NCBI GenBank assembly: GCA_030041215.1 | Contig: JASHOH010000036.1 | Coordinates: 62,001-126,000, forward strand | From: Candidatus Sulfotelmatobacter sp. | GTDB lineage: Bacteria; Acidobacteriota; Terriglobia; Terriglobales; Acidobacteriaceae | Length of the DNA: 64,000 nucleotides | Direction: 5' to 3' | Shown here: positions 7,297-16,457 of the stretch, piece after piece | Layout: every line of letters begins with the position of its first letter | Numbering within the stretch: position 1 is the stretch's first letter | Made by a program: the position numbers and the translations under genes | Notes under the pieces: generated by a model | Told to the model about the DNA's origin: nothing | What the model saw: the letters and a program-made list of their open reading frames with translations, nothing else | The model's database searches: none

Positions 7297-8430
7297 CTAG
7301 GGACTGCTGAGAAGTTGCCGGGCGGCCGCCATCACTTCCTCCGCGCTAATGCTCAGCAACCCTTCATCGGCTTCAGAATTTCGAGCGTAAGTGGTAAGGC
7401 TTTCTTGGCTCCGAAAGACGATGCTTCGCGTTCCATAAGGGCCATTGCGCGCCGGATCGGTGGGGCCGAAAATTGCGACGACAGGAATCTTTAAAGCCGC
7501 GGCCAAATGCAGAGGCCCGGTATCTCCTCCAATAAACAGGCGAGCGCGCCGAGTCAGCGCAATCAGTTCGGTGATGGATGTTCGCGCCGGCTTCGCTGTA
7601 CCCTCACTCGCACGCAGCACAGATTCGAAAAGCTCATCCTCGCCGGGGCCGTAGTTAACCAGTGGCGATATGCCGATTTCAGACAACGCGCGCGCTACCT
7701 CACCATAGCGCTCAGCGGGCCATCGTTTCGCGCCCCATCCCGCACCCGGATTCAGAATGGCGAATTCACCGGTCTCTTTCTGTGCAAGTTGTTGCCCGAT
7801 ACGCGCATCAGCTTCAGAATCGCGAGGTACTTCGACATTCGTAATCAATAGCGGCAGATCGTGATAATAGCGACCAATCACAGCCTGGACCAGCGAGATG
7901 TTCTGCTCGACAACATGTCTGCCCTGTGTCGTAACTTTGCGCGAGTACCACAGGGTCGCGGGAGATTCTCGAGGTTCGGCCGCGCCGTAGATGACGCGCG
8001 TTCCTGACAAGCGAGCCAGCACCGCCGAGCGCATCGCGCCCTGCAAGTCGACGACAGCGTCATAACGCATGGCGCGAACGTCGTGCCAGACGGTTGCAGC
8101 CTTTTGCAGAACCGGAAGCGAGAACAAAGAGCGTCTCCACGTTTTCAAATCGACCGTATGTACCTGGTCGACCAGCGGCCGCTGTGCCGAGCGAGGACCG
8201 CGGCGCGGATACCCGGGCGCGCAAAGCAGTTCGGCCCATCGCTCTTCGATCAGCCAGCCGATATACGCTTGAGGAAACGCAGCCCGTAAGAGTGAAACTG
8301 CGGGCAGTGCGTGAATCACGTCGCCCATGGCACTGAGGCGGACGATCAGCAGCCGCTCGATATTCTTCGCAGGCGCAAGAGAATGCTGAACCAGCACAGG
8401 GCTTTCGAATTTTGTAGACACCGCGCTCAC
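7297..8430 (-). CDS. Glycosyltransferase family 9, heptosyltransferase-like
   Basis: A 377-residue GT9 enzyme, the family that transfers ADP-heptose onto the LPS inner core. Visible blocks are [19 protein letters not shown] near residue 28, [30 protein letters not shown] and the C-terminal [28 protein letters not shown] donor-binding region. The start overlaps the stop of the upstream heptose adenylyltransferase gene by four bases (ATGA), so the two are translationally coupled. Position in the operon supports an LPS heptose role; the acceptor sugar is not predictable. Confidence 0.9.
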   Translation of the reverse strand: MSAVSTKFESPVLVQHSLAPAKNIERLLIVRLSAMGDVIHALPAVSLLRAAFPQAYIGWLIEERWAELLCAPGYPRRGPRSAQRPLVDQVHTVDLKTWRRSLFSLPVLQKAATVWHDVRAMRYDAVVDLQGAMRSAVLARLSGTRVIYGAAEPRESPATLWYSRKVTTQGRHVVEQNISLVQAVIGRYYHDLPLLITNVEVPRDSEADARIGQQLAQKETGEFAILNPGAGWGAKRWPAERYGEVARALSEIGISPLVNYGPGEDELFESVLRASEGTAKPARTSITELIALTRRARLFIGGDTGPLHLAAALKIPVVAIFGPTDPARNGPYGTRSIVFRSQESLTTYARNSEADEGLLSISAEEVMAAARQLLSSP

Positions 8431-8921
8431 GCCTTCCTCGGCGCAAGCCGTGAGCGCAAAATCTCGCTGGTGGAGTGGTCCTTCGCGTCGCCAACAATCG
8501 CCACGCGCCCGCCGTACGCAAGCACTTGGTCGCGTTCCGGGACGGAGTCTTCCGTATAGTCCGTGCCTTTCGCTTGAATGTCCGGCCGAAGCTCCCGAAT
8601 CAGCGCGCGCACGTCAAGTTCGGGGAAGATCACAACTGCATCTACATTCGCGAGAGCAGCAACGATCTCTGCCCGCTCGTCAGCTGGCATGATGGGGCGT
8701 CCTTCGCCCTTCAGTGCGCGAACGGAATCGTCAGAATTGACAGCCACCACTAGCTTCCCGCCCAACGCCTTTGCCGCCCGCAGATACCTCACGTGCCCAA
8801 CATGCAGCAAATCGAAAGCGCCGTTGGCCAGCACGATGCGTTCGCCTGCCCGGCGCCATTTTTCGGCTTGGTTTCTTAGCTCACGTCGGCCAAAGATTTT
8901 GCTTTTGCCCATTGTTGCCAT
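8427..8921 (-). CDS. rfaE2: D-beta-D-heptose 1-phosphate adenylyltransferase
   Basis: A 164-residue nucleotidyltransferase that activates heptose-1-phosphate with ATP to ADP-heptose. The cytidylyltransferase-like signature [12 protein letters not shown] (HxGH) and the downstream STSEILRS are clear. In enterobacteria this activity is the C-terminal half of HldE; here it is a separate gene placed just after the separate kinase gene. The N-terminus [22 protein letters not shown] is slightly longer than minimal. Confidence 0.93.
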   Translation of the reverse strand: MATMGKSKIFGRRELRNQAEKWRRAGERIVLANGAFDLLHVGHVRYLRAAKALGGKLVVAVNSDDSVRALKGEGRPIMPADERAEIVAALANVDAVVIFPELDVRALIRELRPDIQAKGTDYTEDSVPERDQVLAYGGRVAIVGDAKDHSTSEILRSRLAPRKA

Positions 8922-8927
8922 GCGAAG

Positions 8928-9965
8928 TCAGTGAGGCCGTGTTGAAGGCGGAGCCTTCTCGAGCGCGCGAAGCAACTCTTCGCGCGAGACCGTGGCCGTG
9001 CCGCGCTTCATCACCACAACCCCGCCGGCATAGTTGGCAAGTCGCGCGGCTTCCTCGGTGCTCGCCCCCGCAGCCATGGCAGCGCTGAATGCTGCAATTA
9101 CAGTGTCGCCCGCGCCAGTCACATCGGTCACTTCGTCCGACCCGAAGATCGGAATGTCGACCGGAGCGTGCCGCTGATCGAATGCGACCATGCCATCGCG
9201 TCCACGCGTAATCACCAGAGACTGCAGCTTCATCCGCTCCATGATTTGCTGGCCCGCCGAAGTCAGCTTGTTCCATTCCTGACCAATGCGAATGCCAAGT
9301 GCCGCTTCGACTTCAGGCTCGTTGGGCGTAGCTGCCGTCGCCCCGGAATATTCCAGCAGCCGGTAGCGTGAGTCGAGAATCAATGGTAACGATCCGGCTT
9401 TCCCGCGTGCCTGCCGCAACGCGTTTACGATTCCAGGAGTAGCTGACCCGTACCCGTAGTCCGAAACCAGCAGCGCATCGGAGGCACGCAAATACTCCCG
9501 CGCCGCCAGAAATAACTCACGCGTGAGATGCTGCGACGGTGGGTTCTCGGGTTCGCGATCAACCCGCACCACCTGCTGGCGCGCGTTGTGAGTCATTCCT
9601 GCCAAAATGCGCGTTTTGGTAACGGTCGTAAAAGCCTTGTCTTTCAGCACGCCGCTTACGGGAATGCGCTTGTGGCGAAAATATTTGAGCAGGAGGCGTC
9701 CGGGCTCGTCATCGCCTATAGCCCCGACCGGAAGCACGTTGACGCCGAGTTCAGCAAGATTATTCACCGCATTGGCCCCGCCGCCCGGCACAACGGTGCG
9801 TTCACGATGTTTAAGAATGAGCACCGGAGCCTCGCGCGACACTCGCGAGATTTCACCGAAAACAAATTCGTCAGCGACCAGGTCCCCAAGCACCGTGATG
9901 GTGACCTTGGGAAAGTTTTCAATGATCCTGCGCAGCCGTTCGACTTCTTTAAAGTGTCTGGTCAT
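8928..9965 (-). CDS. rfaE1: D-glycero-beta-D-manno-heptose-7-phosphate kinase
   Basis: A 345-residue PfkB-family kinase corresponding to the N-terminal half of HldE. Seen: VLGDLVADEFVFGEISRVSRE near the start, VPGGGANAVNNLAELG, and the PfkB signature VTDVTGAGDTVIAAFSAAM with its catalytic Asp. It phosphorylates heptose-7-phosphate at C1 in ADP-heptose synthesis. The stop lies six bases before the adenylyltransferase start, and lpxK is 39 bases upstream, so all are probably cotranscribed. Confidence 0.94.
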   Translation of the reverse strand: MTRHFKEVERLRRIIENFPKVTITVLGDLVADEFVFGEISRVSREAPVLILKHRERTVVPGGGANAVNNLAELGVNVLPVGAIGDDEPGRLLLKYFRHKRIPVSGVLKDKAFTTVTKTRILAGMTHNARQQVVRVDREPENPPSQHLTRELFLAAREYLRASDALLVSDYGYGSATPGIVNALRQARGKAGSLPLILDSRYRLLEYSGATAATPNEPEVEAALGIRIGQEWNKLTSAGQQIMERMKLQSLVITRGRDGMVAFDQRHAPVDIPIFGSDEVTDVTGAGDTVIAAFSAAMAAGASTEEAARLANYAGGVVVMKRGTATVSREELLRALEKAPPSTRPH

Positions 9966-10004
9966 CAGCGATTAGCGGTTGCACGTATGGTAAACCGCAT
10001 TTTC

Positions 10005-10967
10005 TCACGCCCGGCCGCGCCGGGCCTCGATGAAACGCAACATGCTCTCGACGGTGTCAGCTGCATCGGCCAGTTCCATCTTGACGGTCGCGATGGCAAC
10101 CGGTTTCAACGCCGTGAGATGGTCGCCCAGGTTGATAACATCTTTTTCTGTGGTTACGAAACTATCAGCCTCGCTGCGCTTGCGAAGATCGAGCAGGTCC
10201 TGCACGTCTTTTTCCGTGTAGGCGTGGTGGTCGCGAAAGAAAGCCTCCGCGATGGGATCTATTCCCGCAGCCCGCAACTGCGAAAGAAAATATTGAGGGC
10301 GAGCAATTCCACAAAATACCACCGGCCGGCGAATAGTATGCTGATCTGAATTCGTGAAAACAAGGCCACGCCGCACACGCCACACTAATTTGCCATTCAA
10401 GGGAAATAACTCCGGCCTGGCTCCGCTGACCAGAACAACCGCATTCGCGCGCCTCAGCGATGCCAGCGGCTCACGCAATCGCCCGGCAGGCAACAGGCGA
10501 TCACGGGCATCATCAGGGGTAACGAGGACAATATCGAAATCTCGAGCCAGCGCACGGTGCTGAAAGCCGTCATCGAGCAAATGCACCTGTGCTCCGAAAC
10601 GCGACTCTGCCAATCTCCCGGCCTTATACCGATCTTCCCCGACGACGACCGGCACATTCAAGCGTCGGGCAATCAGCAAAGGCTCGTCGCCGTATTGTTG
10701 CGGAGAACCGCTGGGATCGACCGCGAGAACTCCGTGCGTCTGGCGGCCATAGCCTCGAGAAAGCACGTCACACTTGATCCCCCGGGCGGCCAACAACTGA
10801 CCCAACAAAATTGCGAGAGGAGTCTTTCCCGATCCTCCCATCGAAAGATTCCCGATGCTGATGACTGGTGCTTGCAATCTTCGTGAGGGCAACCAATGGC
10901 GGTCGTAAAGGGCATTTCGCGCCGCCACGATGCCGCCGTATAAAGTCGACAAAAGCTTCATGGTCAT
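10005..10967 (-). CDS. lpxK: Tetraacyldisaccharide 4'-kinase
   Basis: A 320-residue LpxK that phosphorylates lipid A disaccharide at the 4' position at the inner membrane. The P-loop GNLSMGGSGKTPLAILL appears at residues 38-54, and LSRGYGR, GDEPLL and HLLDDGFQHRAL follow in the family order. The start overlaps the end of waaA by four bases, so the Kdo transferase and the kinase are coupled. The N-terminal helix is likely the membrane-binding part. Confidence 0.94.
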   Translation of the reverse strand: MTMKLLSTLYGGIVAARNALYDRHWLPSRRLQAPVISIGNLSMGGSGKTPLAILLGQLLAARGIKCDVLSRGYGRQTHGVLAVDPSGSPQQYGDEPLLIARRLNVPVVVGEDRYKAGRLAESRFGAQVHLLDDGFQHRALARDFDIVLVTPDDARDRLLPAGRLREPLASLRRANAVVLVSGARPELFPLNGKLVWRVRRGLVFTNSDQHTIRRPVVFCGIARPQYFLSQLRAAGIDPIAEAFFRDHHAYTEKDVQDLLDLRKRSEADSFVTTEKDVINLGDHLTALKPVAIATVKMELADAADTVESMLRFIEARRGRA

Positions 10968-12259
10968 GGCTGCGTCAACAACTGCTCGAGTGCGTCGGCA
11001 GTGCGGGCTGTTGCCCCAATCTGCGAATGCAACGTCTCGGCCGCACGCTGTCCCAGAACCTTACGTTCAGCGTGGTTGGCGAGCAGATCCATCAACACGC
11101 GAGACAATCCCGAGGCAGCCGTAACCCGCACCGCGTGGTTGCGCTGAAACAGCTCCACAATGTCGCGGAAGTTTTCCGTATGTTTTCCGACGACAATCGC
11201 CACTCCGTGCTGTGCCGGCTCGATAATGTTGTGGCCGCCGCGAGGAACCAGGCTCCCGCCTACAAAAGCCACATCGGCAAGTGCATAAATGGCGGCCAAT
11301 TCCCCGATTGTATCCAACAGAAGTACGGCCCCACTCAAACTTTCACCATGCCAGCTCGATCGCCGGAAGTAGCGAACTGAGATTCGCTCAAGCAAAGCTG
11401 CAACAGCGGGAAAGCGTTCCGGATGCCTTGGCGCGAGAATCATGACCGCTCGCGGATGCTCGGCCAGTACGCTTTCGAACGCCTCCAGCAGCGGCTCTTC
11501 TTCGTCCTCGACCGTACTTCCACACACGAGCACAGGCCCAGCGGCGTCACGGGCAAGAGCTTGCCGCAAATCGGTGACGATCTGGGGCGTTGCCGGCACA
11601 GGCATATCGAATTTCAAATTTCCCGTGATACGAATGCGATCTGAAGGGGCGCCGATATCCCGAAGGCGTGTGGCGTCAGTTTGGCTCTGCGCCAGGAAAA
11701 GATCGATGTACCCCAGTAATTTTTTCATGAATCGCCGGAACCGGCGATAGCGCGGCCACGATCGATCTGAAATCCGCGCATTCACGACCGCAATCTGCGC
11801 ACCACTTTCGTGCGCAATACGCAGAAAGTTCAGCCAGAATTCAGTTTCGGCAATGACGACCATGTTCGGCTGCAAAGCTTTCATCCAGGGCCGGATCGCA
11901 AATGAAAAATCCATTGGAAAATAAAATACGCGTTCTTCACCAAAACGCTTTCGCGCCAGAGCCTGGCCCGTATCAGTGGTAGTGGAAATGAAAATCTTGT
12001 CCTGTGGAGCCCGGCGCTGAAGCTCTGCCACTAATCCTGCTACCGCCAACACTTCGCCCACCGAGACGGCGTGAACCCAGGTTACGCCCTCCTGCGCCGT
12101 CGGCAATCGAAGGCGCTGCGGTATGCGCCCAAGCCTCTCCGCCAATCCTTTGCTGTACTTGCCATGCCGCGCCATCTGGAAAATCCAATATGGCAGGCTG
12201 GCCAGCAGGCCCAATCCGAGCGCCACACTGTAAAGGAAGCTGTAAAGAGACGAGATCAA
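10964..12259 (-). CDS. waaA: 3-deoxy-D-manno-octulosonic acid (Kdo) transferase
   Basis: A 431-residue GT30 enzyme adding Kdo to lipid A. An N-terminal membrane segment (FLYSVALGLGLLASLPYWIF) is followed by HAVSVGEVLA, ISTTTDTGQALA, VIAETEFWLNFL, ARISDRSW and the C-terminal GGHNIIEPAQHG donor site. It is the first gene of the five-gene LPS core operon waaA-lpxK-rfaE1-rfaE2-GT9, all on the minus strand. Confidence 0.94.
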   Translation of the reverse strand: MISSLYSFLYSVALGLGLLASLPYWIFQMARHGKYSKGLAERLGRIPQRLRLPTAQEGVTWVHAVSVGEVLAVAGLVAELQRRAPQDKIFISTTTDTGQALARKRFGEERVFYFPMDFSFAIRPWMKALQPNMVVIAETEFWLNFLRIAHESGAQIAVVNARISDRSWPRYRRFRRFMKKLLGYIDLFLAQSQTDATRLRDIGAPSDRIRITGNLKFDMPVPATPQIVTDLRQALARDAAGPVLVCGSTVEDEEEPLLEAFESVLAEHPRAVMILAPRHPERFPAVAALLERISVRYFRRSSWHGESLSGAVLLLDTIGELAAIYALADVAFVGGSLVPRGGHNIIEPAQHGVAIVVGKHTENFRDIVELFQRNHAVRVTAASGLSRVLMDLLANHAERKVLGQRAAETLHSQIGATARTADALEQLLTQP

Positions 12260-12356
12260 GTCGAGCTATTCTAAACAAATTCAATCCAGCGCCGAACGGT
12301 GAATCAGCATAGACTAAGGCCCCAGGAACTCGCAGCGGCACCATATAATCTGAATC

Positions 12357-13019
12357 ATGGAGCTGCTGAAAAAGTGTACCTCGCGGTCGTTGCTGATCGC
12401 GGGTAGCATTCTCGCGGTCGCTATTGGAGTCGCGGGCAAAGACAAAGACTTCGTCAAGCCGGTGGCGCGGCCGGCGCAGACCTATCCCGCGCATGACGAG
12501 CACCCGAACGAGAAGACCACCATCGCCGTCGATCCCTACGACACCGCAGAGAAAGCTAAAATTTTCTCCATCAATTTTCAGGAGAATGGCCTGCTCCCGA
12601 TTTTTTTCATCGTGACGAATGATGGCGATCAGCCTATTTCCATAGCCAACATGCAGGTGACACTCACGACCGCCAACCATTCACGCCTCACGCCAATTAC
12701 TACCGAAGATATCTACCGCCGACTTTCGAACCCACATACAAAGGAAAATCAGACACTTCCTTTTCCTTTTCCGAATACAAAGGTAAAGGGCACACTTAAT
12801 CGCAAAGAGATGGACGAGATCGACTCCTCCCAATTCGTAGCCAAAGCTGTCGAGCCGCACGGCACACAGTCCGGATTTCTTTTCCTCGACTTTGAAGACA
12901 TCACAGCCCCGCTCAAAGGCGCAACCATCTCTGTGACTGGCGTGAATGACGCAAAAGGCAACGAGTTGATGTACTTCGAAATTCCCTTGGAAAAATATCT
13001 GAACGGGCGGGCCAAATAA
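12357..13019 (+). CDS. Exported protein of unknown function
   Basis: A 220-residue protein with a basic N-terminus and hydrophobic core (LLIAGSILAVAIGVAG) that looks like a signal peptide or anchor. The mature part reads as a beta-rich domain: IFFIVTNDGDQPISIANMQV resembles an immunoglobulin-like strand pair, and a later TLNRKEMDEIDSSQFVAKAVEPHGTQSGFLFLD has the look of DUF-type periplasmic beta proteins. I do not recognise the family. It diverges from waaA and is followed 15 bases later by a methyltransferase gene. Confidence 0.7.
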   Translation: MELLKKCTSRSLLIAGSILAVAIGVAGKDKDFVKPVARPAQTYPAHDEHPNEKTTIAVDPYDTAEKAKIFSINFQENGLLPIFFIVTNDGDQPISIANMQVTLTTANHSRLTPITTEDIYRRLSNPHTKENQTLPFPFPNTKVKGTLNRKEMDEIDSSQFVAKAVEPHGTQSGFLFLDFEDITAPLKGATISVTGVNDAKGNELMYFEIPLEKYLNGRAK

Positions 13020-13034
13020 GCTGCCCGTTAATGC

Positions 13035-13586
13035 ATGGCTCAATGGTCAAAGGTTGCGCGGCGAATTCGTGTACCGTTAGGTTTCGCTTTCGCCGTGCTC
13101 TATTTCTGGTTGGCGCGTCCGTCAGTACGGTCGATCGTTCTTGGTCTGTTCGGGATTGTCCCCGGTCTGCTCGTTCGCGCTCTGGCTTCCGGGCATGTAA
13201 GAAAGAATGAAGCTCTCACGACTTCTGGCCCTTACGCTTATACCCGTAATCCTTTGTATCTCGGTTCGCTCCTGATTGGCCTGGGATTTGCCGTTGCCGC
13301 GCGCAGTTGGTGGATTGCCGCAGCGCTGATGGTCATGTTCGTGGGAATCTATCTTCCTGTAATCCGCGACGAGGAAGTTTTCTTGCGCAACAAATTTCCG
13401 GATTTTGCGCAGTATGAGAGGAACGTGCCGAGAATACTCCCACGCATGCGAGGCACGCGCGATACCAACGAAGCCGCGCCAGGATTTTCGCTGGATCTTT
13501 ATCTCAAACATCGCGAGTACAACGCGCTGCTGGGATCTGTCGCAATGCTTGCGGGGCTGATTGCGAAAATGGCGTTTATTGCATAG
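13035..13586 (+). CDS. Isoprenylcysteine/PEMT-type membrane methyltransferase
   Basis: A 183-residue membrane protein with four or five hydrophobic segments. The SGPYAYTRNPLYLGSLLIGLG stretch (residues about 65-85) followed by DEEVFLRNKFPDFAQYERNVPRILP is the S-adenosylmethionine-binding signature shared by ICMT and phospholipid N-methyltransferase-like proteins. The substrate in bacteria is generally unknown; lipid or small-molecule methylation is likely. A second, distinct member is at 62949. Confidence 0.85.
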   Translation: MAQWSKVARRIRVPLGFAFAVLYFWLARPSVRSIVLGLFGIVPGLLVRALASGHVRKNEALTTSGPYAYTRNPLYLGSLLIGLGFAVAARSWWIAAALMVMFVGIYLPVIRDEEVFLRNKFPDFAQYERNVPRILPRMRGTRDTNEAAPGFSLDLYLKHREYNALLGSVAMLAGLIAKMAFIA

Positions 13587-13674
13587 CCACCCCGATGTTC
13601 TCGCCGGGAGTTTTGGGTTGATGATGAGCGAACTGCCGAAAGGAGTTTGACGCAACACCGGAGTAAGGGTAAAG

Positions 13675-13926
13675 TCACTCGTCGGGGCGGTTTGTCTCGG
13701 GACAGCTTGCCTTCAGACGCCTTTCCAATTCCGCGATACCAATTCCGGTCGCCACCTCGGTGAAGTCTCTCGGCGCATTGATGTCGAGTTTGGCGAGACT
13801 CCAGCCCGTCGGTACCGGGAGAGCAACCCTCAAGTCGCCGCGTCTCCAAATGACATTGTCTTCGGTTTGCCAGCCGCTCCGGCTGAGGAATTTCCGCAAG
13901 GATTCCGTTTTCGGGTGCTTTGTCAT
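13675..13926 (-). CDS. Small protein coupled to the frameshifted exported gene
   Basis: An 83-residue protein: MTKHPKTESLRKFLSRSGW, a short beta-like middle RGDLRVALPVPTGW, and a C-terminal helix IAELERRLKAS. The ATG overlaps the stop of the upstream frame as ATGA, a sign of translational coupling. I do not recognise the family. It has the feel of an immunity or regulatory small protein, but nothing in the sequence proves that. Confidence 0.55.
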   Translation of the reverse strand: MTKHPKTESLRKFLSRSGWQTEDNVIWRRGDLRVALPVPTGWSLAKLDINAPRDFTEVATGIGIAELERRLKASCPETNRPDE

Positions 13927-14344
13927 CAGTTACTCACCAGATGATATCCGCTGGTCTTCCCCGTACTGGCCTCAACAAACTTTGTCATCTGATGGGCGTC
14001 AAAGTTAAGAGCGAGACGAAATACAAACTTAATTGCGCCAGGGGTGGAACTGGCAGTTTGGTCACCATTTTTGTCCGCGTAAAAGTCGGCAGTTGCCGAT
14101 AGATTATGTTCGTCCCAAGATGTGACAGTGAACGGGTTGCTGGACACATTCCCTCGCTGTTTCCCTTTATCACTTCCTTCTGAGTTGTGACACGAACACA
14201 GTTTAGCACCACGCCTTCGTTGGACTCCTTCCACTTTCCAGTGGCGAAGGCAGCGTTAAGGTCTCCGTTCACGGTTTGGGCGACCGCCCTTGGTGCGAGA
14301 GCAAATAACAGCAACCCTAGCGCAACAGCAGGTCGAGGTCTCAT
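13926..14344 (-). pseudogene. Exported small protein broken by one frameshift
   Basis: From an ATG at 14344 (preceded by AAGGGGAGC) a signal peptide, MRPRPAVALGLLLFALAPRAVA, and about 40 mature residues can be read. The protein-like sequence then switches to the next frame (FTVTSWDEHNLSATADFYAD and onward) and ends at a TGA overlapping the following gene. Restoring one G in the run at about 14151-14153 would join both parts into a protein of about 139 residues. Either the gene is newly inactivated or the read has an error. Function unknown. Confidence 0.55.
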
Positions 14345-14513
14345 GTTGCTCCCCTTGTACCGCAACTTTCGCACTATCATATCGTAAGGACTATTCCATC
14401 ATCCTCTTTGAATCTTGGTCCCGGGACAACTCCTCGGCGACGACCCTCGAAGGGCGGGTGTGTTGCGGGGTGGTTTCCGCGTGGCCGTCGCTGACTGCCT
14501 GCGTGTAACCTAG

Positions 14514-16103
14514 CTATCTGGCATCCTGCCCCTGGGCCGGCAATGGGATGTGCAGCGACCGCGAGGGCACAGAAATCTCCTGATATTTCTTTTCAAACTT
14601 CGCGAACTGGCCTTCCAGCTTCCACTGCATGCGCGCCCGTTCGCTCGCCTCCAGAAATTGCTCGCACGCCGCCGACAATTTTTCTGTTCCCGCTGTATCG
14701 CTTGCGCACGCTGTTGTCAGGCGAAAGACCAGCTTTGTTTCTACCCACAAGCTCTTTCCCGGCAGAAAGCTGTGCTCCAGACTCTGGCGTGCCATGCGCT
14801 TCAGATCGACATACGACAATCGATAGCTCTCCACAGCGCGCAGGTACTCGTAGGTCATGTCCGACCGTGACACGCCCTCATCATCGGTCGCCAGCGCCAC
14901 CGGAACGCCGTATTTCATGTAAATCGGCAGCGGATGGTCGTCTCCACTGATGCCGAGAATGACATCATTCGACGTGAGCGCAATCTCGACCAACACGTTG
15001 CGTTCTGCCATCTCACGCATCAATCCAATTGGATCTTTCTCGTTCATTACGTCAACTCCGTGGCCGATGCGCTCAGCATGTCCGCGCTCGACCGAGGCGC
15101 GAATATGAAATGTCAAATCCTCTGGAGGAACCAGCCCAATCGCAAGTTCGCCAGCGTGCAGCGTGATGTGAACCTTGGGATAGACGCCGTGTAAATAGTC
15201 GAGCATCGCCATGTGCTCATTGAAATCGTGAATGGGCACGTACCAATCTTCAGGCATGACAAGATTCAGGCCCACAAATCGCGGATCGGATGACGCCAGT
15301 TCAAATCCCAGCAAAATCTGGGCAAATACGATCTCATGCGGAAGCCCGCGAAGCACCTGGTATAGATATCGCACCGTCACATCGCATCCCGGGCTGGCCT
15401 CGGTTGTGCCGCACTTCAGAATTTCGCGGGCGCGGGCATTGTCGGCGGCGAGCCTTTTACTCGTTTCCGCCGCCACATCTTTCATGCCGGCCTCCAGCAA
15501 CGCATCTCGCATTTTCGTGAAATCCGGATTCCACTGGACTTTCTTTGCCAGTTCTTCCGCCGCTCCGGCATCCGCAGTATGCATGAACTCAACGTATTGA
15601 AGGTGGTCCATCCCCGCGCGATTCGTAGCAGCGGCAATCGCCTCGGCCACATGCGTGTGTGAGGCCAAACCAAATTTGGCGAAGGTCGCGAAAAAATGGT
15701 CGTGCCCGGATTCCCCGCCGGGCGTCCAATTGCGCATCGACCACGCATCGATCATCTGGTTATAGAGCACATGATCACCATAGGCGCATTGCACAGCCGG
15801 CTTTGCCGTGTAGGTCTCGCAGGGATCGCAGGGCGGAGCCAGCAGCCGGGAGGAAGTTCGATCAAGGCATAACCCGCCGGAGGCTGCAAAATCCACAAGA
15901 TCCTCGGCATAAATGGCCCCATCCAGATGATTGTGCAGATCTCCACCTTTCGGCATGTCATGCAGGAAGGCAAGCAACAATGGCGGCTGCTTGCGAATGG
16001 AATCGAGGTAGTGAGCCGTGCGCTGTTCGGAATTCTGTGCAGCAACTGCTGCAACAAGCAATAGCACCACGAGACAGCGCCTCGCCACGTGCGTGATTGG
16101 CAT
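14514..16103 (-). CDS. Exported adenosine deaminase-like amidohydrolase
   Basis: The start at 16103 is preferred because AAGAGGGTG lies upstream; it gives a signal peptide ending near VAAVAAQ and a protein of 529 residues. Metal and catalytic blocks of the adenosine/AMP deaminase family are all present: GGDLHNHLDGAIYAE, LHAGELAIG, ERIGHGVDV, LTSNDVI and ATDDEGVSRSD. Its length and export signal resemble the secreted ADGF-like branch, which deaminates extracellular purine nucleosides. The substrate could also be another purine or pterin. It is monocistronic. Confidence 0.88.
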   Translation of the reverse strand: MPITHVARRCLVVLLLVAAVAAQNSEQRTAHYLDSIRKQPPLLLAFLHDMPKGGDLHNHLDGAIYAEDLVDFAASGGLCLDRTSSRLLAPPCDPCETYTAKPAVQCAYGDHVLYNQMIDAWSMRNWTPGGESGHDHFFATFAKFGLASHTHVAEAIAAATNRAGMDHLQYVEFMHTADAGAAEELAKKVQWNPDFTKMRDALLEAGMKDVAAETSKRLAADNARAREILKCGTTEASPGCDVTVRYLYQVLRGLPHEIVFAQILLGFELASSDPRFVGLNLVMPEDWYVPIHDFNEHMAMLDYLHGVYPKVHITLHAGELAIGLVPPEDLTFHIRASVERGHAERIGHGVDVMNEKDPIGLMREMAERNVLVEIALTSNDVILGISGDDHPLPIYMKYGVPVALATDDEGVSRSDMTYEYLRAVESYRLSYVDLKRMARQSLEHSFLPGKSLWVETKLVFRLTTACASDTAGTEKLSAACEQFLEASERARMQWKLEGQFAKFEKKYQEISVPSRSLHIPLPAQGQDAR

Positions 16104-16200
16104 AGTCACCCTCTTGAAAAGTATCAAAGCAAGAAACGGAAATTGTAATCTTCAGGGACGGTCTTCGCTTGTGAAAAGCAACAGCGGAACACCACAGGAT

Positions 16201-16371
16201 CTATCGCAACCAGTCAATGGCGGCGATGATGATGGCAACCAGCAGTAATGCAGGAAGAATGAATTTGTGCACTGCGAGCCACGATTCGGACTGCGAGGCT
16301 GCGGTGAGAATCAACTCAGGATTGTCGGTGCTATGACGACGTTGCAAATCTGGGGCGGCAGCAGCTCGCAC
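16201..16371 (-). CDS. Possible small single-pass membrane protein
   Basis: From a GTG at 16371 a 56-residue peptide can be read, ending in a clear transmembrane segment (KFILPALLLVAIIIAAIDWL) and Arg at the C-terminus. It lies 87 bases downstream of the GAF gene stop on the same strand but in a different frame. It may be a genuine small protein or the displaced C-terminal anchor of the GAF protein. The start and the ribosome binding site are weak. Confidence 0.35.
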   Translation of the reverse strand: MRAAAAPDLQRRHSTDNPELILTAASQSESWLAVHKFILPALLLVAIIIAAIDWLR

Positions 16372-16457
16372 CAATCGCCATCCGATGCCTTAATGTTCGC
16401 GGCTTATAACTTTGCGTTGCGCAGAGTCTGTGGTCCATCGTTTTGCAGAGCGCCCCG

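Noticed and set aside
9528-10349. 273-residue plus-strand frame
   Set aside because: It is antisense to the heptose kinase and lpxK genes, both of which have clear family motifs.
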